A DNA stretch of 64,000 bases from CAMLOF01 sp041913045 (GTDB lineage Bacteria > Pseudomonadota > Gammaproteobacteria > Burkholderiales > Burkholderiaceae_C). The notes under the pieces are model-generated. The model was not told the DNA's origin, ran no database searches, and saw nothing but the letters and a program-made list of their open reading frames with translations. Positions 24,858 to 32,449 of the stretch are shown here, in pieces. The translations under genes and the position numbers were made by a program. Each line of letters begins with the position of its first letter. Position 1 is the first letter of the stretch. The stretch spans positions 1 to 64,000 of the forward strand of contig JAYSGB010000007.1 of the NCBI GenBank assembly GCA_041913045.1, read 5' to 3'.

Positions 24858-26503
24858 GCCTGCAACATCTCGCGTGCGTGGGCGAGTGAGGTGTCGGACA
24901 GCCGGTCGCCCCCGAGCATGCGTGCCAGTTCGCGCACGCGACCATCCGTGTCGATGACGCGTACCTCGCTTGCGGTGCCTTGCGCATCTTGCTGTTTGGA
25001 GACGAGCAGGTGGTGGTCCGCGCAGGCGGCCACTTGCGGCAGGTGCGTCACGGCCAGCACTTGGCGGTCGCGGCCCAGCTGGCGCATCAATTGCCCCACG
25101 GTCTGGGCCACGGCACCGCCAATGCCGCTGTCCACCTCGTCGAAGATGAGGGTGGGAGCCTGCCCCAGCTGGCTGGTGGTGACGGAGATGGCCAGTGCGA
25201 TGCGCGAGAGTTCGCCGCCCGAGGCCACCTTGCCCACTGGGCGGGGCGTGGTGCCGGGGTGGCCTGCAACCAGGAATTCGATGTTTTCCAGGCCGTGGGC
25301 CTGGGGTTCGTCCAGCGGCAGCAGCCGCACTTCAAAGCGGCCGCCCGCCATGCCCAGGCCCTGCATGGCTTCGGTGATGGCCTTGGACAGACGCTGTGCG
25401 GCAGCAGAACGGTTCTTGCTGACCTGCTTGGCCGCACGCACCAGTGCCTGGTGAGCAGCACGTTCGCTTTGCTGAAGCGCATCAAGATCGGCGCTGCGTT
25501 CCAGTTCGGCCAGGGACTGCTTCCATTCGGCCAGACGCTGCGGCAGCTCTTCGGGCGCACAGCGGTAACGTCTTGACAGTGACAGCCACTGCCCGAGACG
25601 CTGGTCCAGTGCTTCCAGGGCAGCAGGGTCCACCTCGGTGTGGTTCGAGTGGTGCTGCAGGTCGTGGCAGGCGTCTTCCAGCTGCGCGAGAGCGCCTTGA
25701 AGCACCTCGGCCAGTTCGCCGTAGCGCGGCTCGATGTGCTGCTGTTCCTGCAGCGCCTGGATGGCGCGGCTTACTAGGCCGGTGGCTCCAGGCTCGCCTT
25801 CATCAAGCGCGTGCAGGGCGCTCTGCGCGGCGTCAATCAGGCCTTGCGCGTGGGCCAGACGACCGTGCTGCAGGTTGAGTTCTTCCCACTCGCCGGGCTG
25901 TGGCGCCAGCTTGTCCAGTTCGCCGATCTGCCACTGCAGGCGTTCGCGCTCCTGCTGAAGCGTGGCCTGGCGGGCGCGGGCGTCTTCCAGCGAGCGCAGG
26001 CTGTCGCGCCAGGTGTTCCAGAGGTTGCGCAACTCGGTTGTGGTGATCTGGGCGTAATCGTCCAGCAGCTGGCGCACCGCGTCGGGCCGCGTGAGGCTCT
26101 GCCAAGCGTGCTGGCCGTGGATGTCCACCAATTCGTCGGCCAGTGCCTTGAGTTGACCCGCCGTGGCCGTGCTGCCGTTGATCCATGCGCGGCTGCGGCC
26201 CTGGGTGTCTATGCTGCGGCGCAGGAGCAGCGGCTCGCCTTCTTCGGCAGCAAAACCGTTGTCGTCCAGCCAGCGGCGCACAGGGCCACTCGCCAGGAAC
26301 TCGGCGCTGATCTCGCAGCGCTGGGCGCCTTCGCGCACCACGCCGGCATCGCCACGCGCACCCAGCACCAGTTGCAAAGCGTCAATCAAAATGGACTTGC
26401 CCGCGCCGGTTTCACCCGTCAGCACGGTGAAGCCGTTTTCCAGGTCAAGGTCCAAGCTGCGCACGATCACGAAATCGCGCAGCACCATGCGCTGCAGGCT
26501 CAC
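24854..26503 (-). CDS. recN: DNA repair protein RecN
   Basis: A 549-residue SMC-like ATPase for double-strand break repair. The N-terminal Walker A GETGAGKSILIDAL is near residues 31-44, a long coiled-coil hinge region spans the middle, and the C-terminal half has the ABC signature VASGGELSRIALA and Walker B LIFDEVDSGIGG. It is in a minus-strand operon nadK-recN-rapZ with 4-bp overlaps on both sides. No LexA box was recognised upstream. Confidence 0.96.
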   Translation of the reverse strand: MSLQRMVLRDFVIVRSLDLDLENGFTVLTGETGAGKSILIDALQLVLGARGDAGVVREGAQRCEISAEFLASGPVRRWLDDNGFAAEEGEPLLLRRSIDTQGRSRAWINGSTATAGQLKALADELVDIHGQHAWQSLTRPDAVRQLLDDYAQITTTELRNLWNTWRDSLRSLEDARARQATLQQERERLQWQIGELDKLAPQPGEWEELNLQHGRLAHAQGLIDAAQSALHALDEGEPGATGLVSRAIQALQEQQHIEPRYGELAEVLQGALAQLEDACHDLQHHSNHTEVDPAALEALDQRLGQWLSLSRRYRCAPEELPQRLAEWKQSLAELERSADLDALQQSERAAHQALVRAAKQVSKNRSAAAQRLSKAITEAMQGLGMAGGRFEVRLLPLDEPQAHGLENIEFLVAGHPGTTPRPVGKVASGGELSRIALAISVTTSQLGQAPTLIFDEVDSGIGGAVAQTVGQLMRQLGRDRQVLAVTHLPQVAACADHHLLVSKQQDAQGTASEVRVIDTDGRVRELARMLGGDRLSDTSLAHAREMLQA

Positions 26504-27369
26504 GTCACCACTCCTTCATTCCAGTGCAGTTTCTTGCGCAAGGTGTCGAAATAACTCCAGCCCACCGGGTGCAGCAGGCGCAGCTTGTGAGCAGACCGCC
26601 GCACAGTGATGCGGTCACGGTGCAGCAGGCTGGTGAATGTCTGCATGTCGAAGTGCGCACTGGCATCGCGCCCGGCCACCACTTCCACGGCAATTTCGCC
26701 GGTGGAGGGCAGCACGATCGGGCGGTTGGACAGCGTGTGCGGCGCAATGGGCACCATCACCCAGCCGTCGATGGCGGGGTGCAACAGCGGGCCGCCAGCC
26801 GATAGCGCATAGGCCGTGGAGCCGGTGGACGAGGCAATGATGAGACCGTCGGCGCGCTGGTTGGCCACAAAGTGCCCGTCCACCTCCACGCGCAACTCGA
26901 CCATGCTCGGCGCTCCGCCACGGTTGACCACCACGTCGTTCATGGCAATCGTCTCGAACACGCAATGGCCGTCGCGCCAGACGCCTGCCTGCATCAGCGC
27001 GCGCTGGTCTTCCTCGTATTCGCCGCGCAGCATGGGGGCCAGCAGCGTTTCGAATGTATTGAAGGGGATGTCGGTGATGAAGCCCAGGCGGCCCTGGTTG
27101 ATGCCTACCAGCGGCACGTTGTAGCGCGCGAGCTGGCGGCCTATGCCCAGCATGGTGCCGTCGCCACCCATCACCAGCGCCATATCGCACTGGGCGCCAA
27201 TGCCTTCCACATCAAGCACGTGGTATTGGGTCAACCCGGTGTTGAGGGCCGTGTCATGTTCGATGACGACGTCGCAGCCTTGGTCGTGCAGGAAGTGGGC
27301 AATGCGTTCCAGGGCATCTTTCGAGCCCACGGCGTTGTATTTGCCCACTATGGCGACATGTTTGAACAT
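26500..27369 (-). CDS. nadK: NAD kinase
   Basis: A 289-residue enzyme that phosphorylates NAD to NADP. The GGDGTMLG motif near residue 70, the NxxxxG segment GINQGRLGF and the ASSTGSTAYALSAGGP motif identify it. The start MFKHVAIVGKYN at 27369 fits the family; a longer frame from 27387 would read into the hrcA promoter region. It heads the nadK-recN-rapZ operon and is divergent from hrcA with 36 bp between. Confidence 0.95.
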   Translation of the reverse strand: MFKHVAIVGKYNAVGSKDALERIAHFLHDQGCDVVIEHDTALNTGLTQYHVLDVEGIGAQCDMALVMGGDGTMLGIGRQLARYNVPLVGINQGRLGFITDIPFNTFETLLAPMLRGEYEEDQRALMQAGVWRDGHCVFETIAMNDVVVNRGGAPSMVELRVEVDGHFVANQRADGLIIASSTGSTAYALSAGGPLLHPAIDGWVMVPIAPHTLSNRPIVLPSTGEIAVEVVAGRDASAHFDMQTFTSLLHRDRITVRRSAHKLRLLHPVGWSYFDTLRKKLHWNEGVVT

Positions 27370-27393
27370 GGTTAAATTACAGCACAAGCTTTT

Positions 27394-27399
27394 TACAAT
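27394..27399 (+). promoter_or_regulatory. Possible -10 element placing hrcA on a leaderless mRNA
   Basis: TACAAT lies 6 bases before the hrcA ATG at 27406. If it is a -10 element, transcription would start at about the A of the ATG. No ribosome-binding sequence is visible in front of the start. No good -35 hexamer is seen. Confidence 0.35.
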
Positions 27400-27405
27400 G
27401 ACCTG

Positions 27406-28425
27406 ATGTTAGACGACCGCGCCAAGCTGCTGCTCAAGACGTTGGTGGAGCGCTACATTGCCGACGGGCAACCGGTCGGCTCCCGCACGCTTTCCAAGGC
27501 GGCCGGGTTGGAGTTGTCGCCCGCCACCATTCGCAACGTGATGAGCGACCTGGAGGACCTGGGCCTCATCGCCAGCCCGCACACGTCTGCGGGCCGCATA
27601 CCCACGGCACGCGGCTACCGCCTGTTCGTGGACACCATGCTCACCGTGCGGCGCGAGGAAATATCCGCGCTGGAGCGTCTGCCTGCGCCCAGCCTGGCCG
27701 CCGACCAGCCGCGCCAGGTCATCAGCCAGGCCGCGCAGATGCTGTCCAGCCTCTCACAGTTCGTGGGGGTGGTGATGGCGCCTCGCCGGCCCACGGTGTT
27801 CCGGCACATCGAGTTCCTGAGCCTGTCGGACAGACGAGTGCTGGTGATCCTGGTCTCGCCCGAGGGCGATGTGCAGAACCGCGTCATCCATACTGAAGCC
27901 ACCTTCACGCAGTCGCAACTTCAGGAAGCGGCCAACTTCCTCAACGCGCACTATTCAGGTTTGACCATTGACCAGGTTCGAGAACGGCTGCGCACCGAGG
28001 TGGAGGCCCTGCGGGGAGAGATCGCCAGCCTGATGGTCAAGGCGGTGGACGTGAGTTCGCAAGCCATCGAGACGCAGGACGAGGTGGTGGTGGCGGGGGA
28101 GCGCAATTTGCTTTCCGTCAGCGAGTTCTCGCACGACATGGGCAACCTGCGCAAGATGTTCGACCTGTTCGAACACAAGACGCAGCTCATGCGGCTGCTG
28201 GAAGTCTCCAACCAGGCCGAGGGTGTGCGCATCTTCATCGGCGGTGAAAGCCAGGTGGTGCCCTACGAAGAACTGTCGGTGGTGAGTGCCCCATACGAAG
28301 TGGACGGCAAGGTGGTGGGCACTCTGGGTGTGATCGGCCCGCAGCGCATGCCGTATGACCGAATGATCCAGATCGTGGACATCACCTCCAAGCTGGTGAG
28401 CAACGCACTGAGCCAGCAGCGCTGA
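27406..28425 (+). CDS. hrcA: Heat-inducible transcription repressor HrcA
   Basis: A 339-residue repressor of groE/dnaK-type heat-shock genes that binds CIRCE elements. An N-terminal winged helix (RTLSKAAGLELSPATIRNVMSDLEDLGLI, by its ends) is followed by the GAF-like dimerisation domain with HTSAGRIPTARGYR. The start fixes the common N-terminus MLDDRAKLLL. No CIRCE element was seen in this window, so its targets lie elsewhere. It is divergent from nadK and followed by tRNA-Met. Confidence 0.95.
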   Translation: MLDDRAKLLLKTLVERYIADGQPVGSRTLSKAAGLELSPATIRNVMSDLEDLGLIASPHTSAGRIPTARGYRLFVDTMLTVRREEISALERLPAPSLAADQPRQVISQAAQMLSSLSQFVGVVMAPRRPTVFRHIEFLSLSDRRVLVILVSPEGDVQNRVIHTEATFTQSQLQEAANFLNAHYSGLTIDQVRERLRTEVEALRGEIASLMVKAVDVSSQAIETQDEVVVAGERNLLSVSEFSHDMGNLRKMFDLFEHKTQLMRLLEVSNQAEGVRIFIGGESQVVPYEELSVVSAPYEVDGKVVGTLGVIGPQRMPYDRMIQIVDITSKLVSNALSQQR

Positions 28426-28449
28426 AACCGCACTTGCGGCGGCTACAAT
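28422..28449 (+). promoter_or_regulatory. Predicted promoter for tRNA-Met
   Basis: CTGAAA at 28422-28427 and TACAAT at 28444-28449 are spaced by 16 bases, ending 14 bases before the tRNA. The -35 element overlaps the hrcA stop codon. Confidence 0.5.
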
Positions 28450-28463
28450 CTCGGGCTTGGTCA

Positions 28464-28540
28464 GGGCCGTTAGCTCAGTTGGTCAGAGCAGAGGACTCAT
28501 AATCCTTTGGTCGTTGGTTCAAGTCCAACACGGCCTACCA
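28464..28540 (+). tRNA. tRNA-Met (elongator, anticodon CAT)
   Basis: A 77-base tRNA. The anticodon loop CTCATAA gives anticodon CAT, the D-arm is TAGCTCAGTTGGTCAGAGCA, the T-arm is GTTGGTTCAAGTCCAAC, and the CCA is encoded. The first acceptor pair is G-U. The body matches elongator Met rather than initiator; Ile-CAT would require checking for lysidine determinants. Confidence 0.93.
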
Positions 28541-28546
28541 AAAAAT

Positions 28547-28564
28547 CTTGTTCGAAAGAACGAG
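28547..28564 (+). repeat. GAAA-tetraloop hairpin in the tRNA spacer
   Basis: CTTGTTC-GAAA-GAACGAG forms a 7-bp stem (one G-U pair) closed by a GNRA tetraloop, 6 bases after tRNA-Met. It may mark the 3' processing site of the tRNA-Met precursor. Confidence 0.5.
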
Positions 28565-28568
28565 GGGG

Positions 28569-28598
28569 TTGAAAGAAGGCCAAAAACGGTGTTATACT
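28569..28598 (+). promoter_or_regulatory. Predicted promoter for tRNA-Arg
   Basis: TTGAAA (28569-28574) and TATACT (28593-28598) are separated by 18 bases, a good sigma-70 match. The start point would be about 8 bases before the tRNA. Confidence 0.7.
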
Positions 28599-28612
28599 TT
28601 CAGCTTCAGCAA

Positions 28613-28689
28613 GCGGCTGTAGCTCAGTTGGATAGAGTACTTGGCTACGAACCAAGGGGTCGTGGGTTCGAATCCTGCCAGCCGCACCA
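28613..28689 (+). tRNA. tRNA-Arg (anticodon ACG)
   Basis: A 77-base tRNA. Acceptor GCGGCTG pairs with CAGCCGC, the anticodon stem CTTGG/CCAAG holds the loop CTACGAA with anticodon ACG, the T-loop is TTCGAAT, and CCA is encoded. It has its own predicted promoter and terminator, so it is probably a separate transcription unit from tRNA-Met. Confidence 0.96.
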
Positions 28690-28695
28690 ATCTGT

Positions 28696-28729
28696 AAGCC
28701 TCGCAATCGGAAACGGTTGCGAGGCTTTT
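28696..28729 (+). terminator. Intrinsic terminator after tRNA-Arg
   Basis: AAGCCTCGCAA pairs with TTGCGAGGCTT (11 bp) around a 10-base loop, followed by TT. It is 6 bases after the tRNA. The 120 bp from here to 28850 contain no gene or clear signal. Confidence 0.85.
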
Positions 28730-28850
28730 CAGTTTCTGGCCGTCCTTTTCCACTTTTCAATGGCAATGCACGCTCCCGGCTTTGTTGTCCATGTGGCAGC
28801 ACTGACCGGGCGGTGAACTCTTGCGGCAACCGCCGCCATGTTCTGTCTCT

Positions 28851-29678
28851 TCAGCGTCCCAGTGTCCGGCGCGCCGCGTAGCTGATTCCGTCCACCAGGC
28901 CCACCATCAGTAGCATGGCCGCCAGCACCGTGGCCGTCTTGCCCATGTGGAAGAGCCCCATGTGAAATGCCAGCAGTTGGCCCAGGCCGCCTGCGCCCAC
29001 CACGCCCAGAACGGCGGCGGCGCGGATGTTGTTTTCCCAGCGGTAGAGGGTGTAGCTGAGTACCTGCGGCAACACCTGAGGCAGCGTGGCGTAGAGGAAC
29101 ACTCGAAATGTGCCCACGCCCTGTGTGCGCAAGGCGGCAGCAGGCCCCGGTGGGGCGTTTTCAATTGCCTCGGCAAACAGGCGGCCCAGCACGCCACTGG
29201 TGTGCAGGGCCAAGGCGAGCGTTCCCGCGAGTGGCCCAAGGCCAGCGGAGATGAGCAGCAGCGCGGCCCACACCAGTTCCGGCACCGACCTCAGGGCGTT
29301 GAGCAGCCAGCGCGTGGGCGCCCGGCCCCAGGCGCGGTCGGCCTCATGCAGGCGGCTGGCGGGCAGGGCCAGCAAAAGCCCCCCAATGGCTGCCAGCAAG
29401 GTGCCCAGCACCGACATGGCCAGCGTTTCCCAGGTACCCAGCGCCACCTTGCGCAAGAAGGCGGGCGAGGTGTCGGGTGGGAAAAACTCCCCCAGGAACC
29501 GGCCCATGCTGGCCAGGGCGTCGGCGGAGAGGAACTGCGCCCACTGTAGATTGAGCGACCAGAAGCTGGCCACCACCAGCAACAGCAATCCCAGCATGAA
29601 CCAACAGGCCTTGCAGCGTGCGTCGAACAGCGGCGGCGGCAGCTTGTAGGGCGGGTTGGCGGCGCGGGGTTTGTTCAT
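28851..29678 (-). CDS. phnE: PhnE-like ABC transporter permease (second copy)
   Basis: A 275-residue inner-membrane permease with about six hydrophobic segments. It carries the binding-protein-dependent transport signature and the PhnE-type segments RSVPELVWAALLL and ENNIRAAAVLGVVGAGGLGQ. It is the last gene of the importer operon phnD-phnC-phnE-phnE on the minus strand; its start is 4 bp after the previous stop. Divergent egtD and the sen genes make a selenium oxyanion a plausible substrate; phosphonate or phosphite is the alternative. Confidence 0.88.
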   Translation of the reverse strand: MNKPRAANPPYKLPPPLFDARCKACWFMLGLLLLVVASFWSLNLQWAQFLSADALASMGRFLGEFFPPDTSPAFLRKVALGTWETLAMSVLGTLLAAIGGLLLALPASRLHEADRAWGRAPTRWLLNALRSVPELVWAALLLISAGLGPLAGTLALALHTSGVLGRLFAEAIENAPPGPAAALRTQGVGTFRVFLYATLPQVLPQVLSYTLYRWENNIRAAAVLGVVGAGGLGQLLAFHMGLFHMGKTATVLAAMLLMVGLVDGISYAARRTLGR

Positions 29679-29682
29679 CGGG

Positions 29683-30546
29683 TCAACCCAGGGTTTTGCG
29701 CAGCCAGGCGCTGGCTCGGTCGGCCAGGGCCACCAGTGCCACAAAGACCAGCAGCATGGTGGCCACTTCGCCACCGGCAAACATCTTCATGGAGTTGTCG
29801 AGCTGCTGGCCCAGCCCGCCCGCGCCTACGAAGCCCAGCACCACGGAAGAACGAATCGCGCATTCCCAGCGGTACACGGTGTAAGAGGTGAGTTCTGCCG
29901 CATTGGTGGGCAACAACCCGTAGAAAAACGCTTGCAACCGGCCGCTGCCGTTGCGCAGCAGGGTTTCTGTGGCGTGTGTTTCGCCACTTTCCAGGATGTC
30001 GGCATACACCTTGCCCAGCATGCCGCCGTAGGTCAGGGCGATGGCGAACACGCCCGCCGTGGGGCCGAGGCCCACAACGCGCACGAACACCAGCGCCCAC
30101 ACCAGCTCGGGTACGCTGCGCAGGACGATGAGCGTCCACCGCACCATGCGGCGGCACCATGTTGGCACCGATGCCATGCGCCCAGACAGGGCAGAGATGG
30201 ACAGCACCCGAACCGACAGCAGCGCCATCGGCACTGCGATAAGCAGGCCCAGCGTGATGCCGGAGGTGGCTATGGCGACCGTGCGCCACGTTTCCCGTGC
30301 AACGAGGGCAAGGAACTCGCCATCCAACTGCAGTGGCCAAAAGCTGCCCAGGAAATGCGCACTGGCTTTGAGGCTTTCGGCCTCCAGCAGAATCCAGGGC
30401 CGGAACTCTGAAGCCACCGCCAGCGGCCACAGCAACACGAGTGCAGCGCTCATCCAGAACACGCGGCCAGCCCAGGCGGGGTCCCGGCTTGGGGCTGTTC
30501 TGGTGGTACTTTGGGCGATCGCTGTCATGGCCTCCACCCGTTCCAT
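29683..30546 (-). CDS. phnE: PhnE-like ABC transporter permease (first copy)
   Basis: A 287-residue permease related to its neighbour but not a recent duplicate. RSVPELVWALVFV and ECAIRSSVVLGFVGAGGLGQQ (by its ends) are the conserved cytoplasmic loops that contact the ATPase. The start at 30546 overlaps the phnC stop by one base (TGATG); Met7 is an alternative. With the other copy it would form a heterodimeric channel of a PhnCDEE-type importer. Confidence 0.88.
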   Translation of the reverse strand: MERVEAMTAIAQSTTRTAPSRDPAWAGRVFWMSAALVLLWPLAVASEFRPWILLEAESLKASAHFLGSFWPLQLDGEFLALVARETWRTVAIATSGITLGLLIAVPMALLSVRVLSISALSGRMASVPTWCRRMVRWTLIVLRSVPELVWALVFVRVVGLGPTAGVFAIALTYGGMLGKVYADILESGETHATETLLRNGSGRLQAFFYGLLPTNAAELTSYTVYRWECAIRSSVVLGFVGAGGLGQQLDNSMKMFAGGEVATMLLVFVALVALADRASAWLRKTLG

Positions 30547-31379
30547 CAGCGGCAGGTCATCACCACCGGGGCGGCTGGCTGCGGTGCAAAGGCTTGTTGA
30601 GGGCTGGCGCCTTCGTGCAGTTCATCCTCGTGCTGGTAGTAGAGCTTGTCGATAAGTTGCTGCGTGACTTGGGTAGACGGCAGATCGAAGGCGACGGCGC
30701 CTTCGCGCAGACCCACCACACGGGGGAACTGGGCAAGCGCCACATCCACCTGATGCAACGTGGAGACCAATGTGAAGCCGCGCTCGCGTGCCACGTCGGT
30801 CAGGGTGTGCAGGGCTTGTCGGGCACGTACCGGGTCCAGGGCCGACAAGGGTTCGTCCACCAGCCATAGGCTGGCTGGCGAAAGCAGCGCGCGCGCCAGC
30901 CCGACGCGCTGGCGCTCGCCGCCGGATAGGCGGTCCACGCGGTCGAAGAGTTTGTCTGCCAGGTCGAAGCGGTCAAGCGCGTCGAAGGCGGCGGGAATGT
31001 CCACGGGGTAGAAGAGCGAGCGCACACTGGCCAGCAGGCCCATGGCAGGCAGGCGCCCGGCCAGCACCGATGTGACGACACGTTGACGCGGCGGCAGCGG
31101 AGGCACCTGCGGTGCCAGGAACAGGCGGCCACGCAGCTTCTGCAACTGGGGCCTGGGCAGGTGCCAAGGGCTTTGGTCACCCAACCGAAGTTCGCCACCC
31201 GATAAAGGCAGGGCGCAGGCCAGCACCTGCAGCAGCGTGGTCTTGCCTGCGCCGGATGGGCCGATCACCGCAATCTGTTCACCCGCCTTCACCGCCAGGT
31301 TCAAAGATCGCAGGACGGCTGCCGTGCCCGCGCGCGCCGCCGGGTGCCGGGCACTGGCGCCAGCAAGTTCGATGTTCAA
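30546..31379 (-). CDS. phnC: PhnC-like ABC transporter ATP-binding protein
   Basis: A 277-residue ATPase that powers the importer. It has Walker A GPSGAGKTTLL (residues ~40-50), the ABC signature LSGGERQRVGLARALL, Walker B LWLVDEPLSALDP and the switch His in STLHQVD. The Q-loop region around FLAPQVPPLPPRQ is PhnC-like. An unusual C-terminal tail of about 30 residues (ASPQQAFAPQPAAPVVMTCR) follows the core. It starts 15 bp after phnD. Confidence 0.9.
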   Translation of the reverse strand: MNIELAGASARHPAARAGTAAVLRSLNLAVKAGEQIAVIGPSGAGKTTLLQVLACALPLSGGELRLGDQSPWHLPRPQLQKLRGRLFLAPQVPPLPPRQRVVTSVLAGRLPAMGLLASVRSLFYPVDIPAAFDALDRFDLADKLFDRVDRLSGGERQRVGLARALLSPASLWLVDEPLSALDPVRARQALHTLTDVARERGFTLVSTLHQVDVALAQFPRVVGLREGAVAFDLPSTQVTQQLIDKLYYQHEDELHEGASPQQAFAPQPAAPVVMTCR

Positions 31380-31394
31380 GCGCTTTGCCTCGCG

Positions 31395-32270
31395 TCAGAG
31401 CAGTTCGGCGCTGCGTGCGGCGGCCTCGATGCCCTTGTAGTTTTCTGCCTTGGTCGGCACGAAGCGCGTGGCGCGTTGCAGGTCCAGGATTTCCTTGCCC
31501 TCGGGTGTGTTGCGGTTGAGCGAAAGCAGGGCATCGGCCAGCTTCTGGCGGAGCGCGGCGGGCATGTCGGCGTGCACCGACCAGTTGTAGTCGAAGTAGG
31601 GGGGCGTGGTGTAGAACGCGCGGACCTTGGTGGTGTCCACCTTCTTTTCGGTGACGAACTTGTCCCACACCGAGATGTTCAGCGCACCGGCCTGCACTTT
31701 GCCCGAGGCCACGGCTGCGATGGTGGCGTCGTGTGCGCCGCTGTAGGCCACGCGGCGGAAGTCCTTTTCAGGGTTGATGCCGTTTTGCAGCAGGAAGCTG
31801 CGCGGCATCAGGTGGCCCGACGTGCTGCTCTGCGAACCGAAGCTCACGTCCTTGCCCTTCAGGTCGGCCAGGGTCTGGATGGCCGGGTCGGCGGTGATGA
31901 AGACGGACTTGAACTTCTCGTCTTCCTCGCGCTGAACCAGGGGCACGACCTTGCCGCCCGAACGCACGTTGGCCTGCACGAAGGTGAAGCCGCCGAACCA
32001 GGCCAGGTCCACCTTGCGGTTGACAAGCGCTTCCACCGACGCCGCATAGTCGGTCACGGGGGTGTACTCCACCTTCATGCCTAGCTTGGCTTCCAGATAC
32101 TTCATCAGCGGCGCAGCCTTGCGTGCCAGTTCGGTGGGCGATTCGTCTGGGATGGCGGTGACCCGCAGCACCTGCTGTGCAGAAGCCGGGGAGGAAAACA
32201 CGGTGGAAGTGGCCAGCAACGCGATGGCGGCAGCCGCACGCAGCGCGCGCGTAGGGATGAAGCGGGACAT
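31395..32270 (-). CDS. phnD: PhnD-family substrate-binding protein, probable selenium oxyanion importer
   Basis: A 291-residue periplasmic binding protein; the signal peptide ends at SPASAQQ (~residue 32). The TAIPDESPTELARK start, LAWFGGFTFV, FGSQSSTSGHLMPRSF and the C-terminal QRATRFVPTKAENY match, from memory, a PhnD subfamily annotated as putative selenate ABC transporter binding protein that co-occurs with selD and senB. GGAG lies 6 bases before the ATG. It heads the transporter operon and is divergent from egtD (179 bp). No phosphonate lyase, phosphonatase or ptxD gene is nearby, which weakens the phosphonate reading. The substrate is inferred, not shown. Confidence 0.85.
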   Translation of the reverse strand: MSRFIPTRALRAAAAIALLATSTVFSSPASAQQVLRVTAIPDESPTELARKAAPLMKYLEAKLGMKVEYTPVTDYAASVEALVNRKVDLAWFGGFTFVQANVRSGGKVVPLVQREEDEKFKSVFITADPAIQTLADLKGKDVSFGSQSSTSGHLMPRSFLLQNGINPEKDFRRVAYSGAHDATIAAVASGKVQAGALNISVWDKFVTEKKVDTTKVRAFYTTPPYFDYNWSVHADMPAALRQKLADALLSLNRNTPEGKEILDLQRATRFVPTKAENYKGIEAAARSAELL

Positions 32271-32449
32271 GGTGACTCCGGTCAAGAGGGAGGACAAACA
32301 CCCCCGGTGCCAGGTGACCAAGCGCCTCGTGGTGAAGGACGGGGCGGGCACGCAGTGAGCAACGGGGCAAGACCGCCGATTTTAGGCGCCGCGCACGCCT
32401 TCAGCGGAGCATTGCAGGTTATAAGAGCGGAAACTGCCGGGGAATGGCC
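32271..32449. promoter_or_regulatory. Divergent control region between the importer operon and egtD
   Basis: About 180 bp without a gene. Possible -10 elements are TAAAAT on the minus strand (32384-32379) and TATAAG on the plus strand (32420-32425). Neither has a convincing -35, suggesting activator dependence or a different sigma factor. GGGGAA at 32439-32444 is the egtD ribosome-binding site. Confidence 0.35.

Noticed and set aside
27370..27405. CIRCE element controlling hrcA
   Set aside because: No TTAGCACTC-N9-GAGTGCTAA pattern is found in the short nadK-hrcA gap.
28457..28829. Open frames across the two tRNA genes
   Set aside because: Both strands have open frames here, but they run through clear tRNA cloverleafs and a terminator.
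28851..32270. A phosphonate utilisation operon
   Set aside because: Only transport genes are present; there is no C-P lyase, phosphonatase or phosphite dehydrogenase gene. The selenium neighbourhood offers a better explanation, although transport of a phosphorus compound is not excluded.
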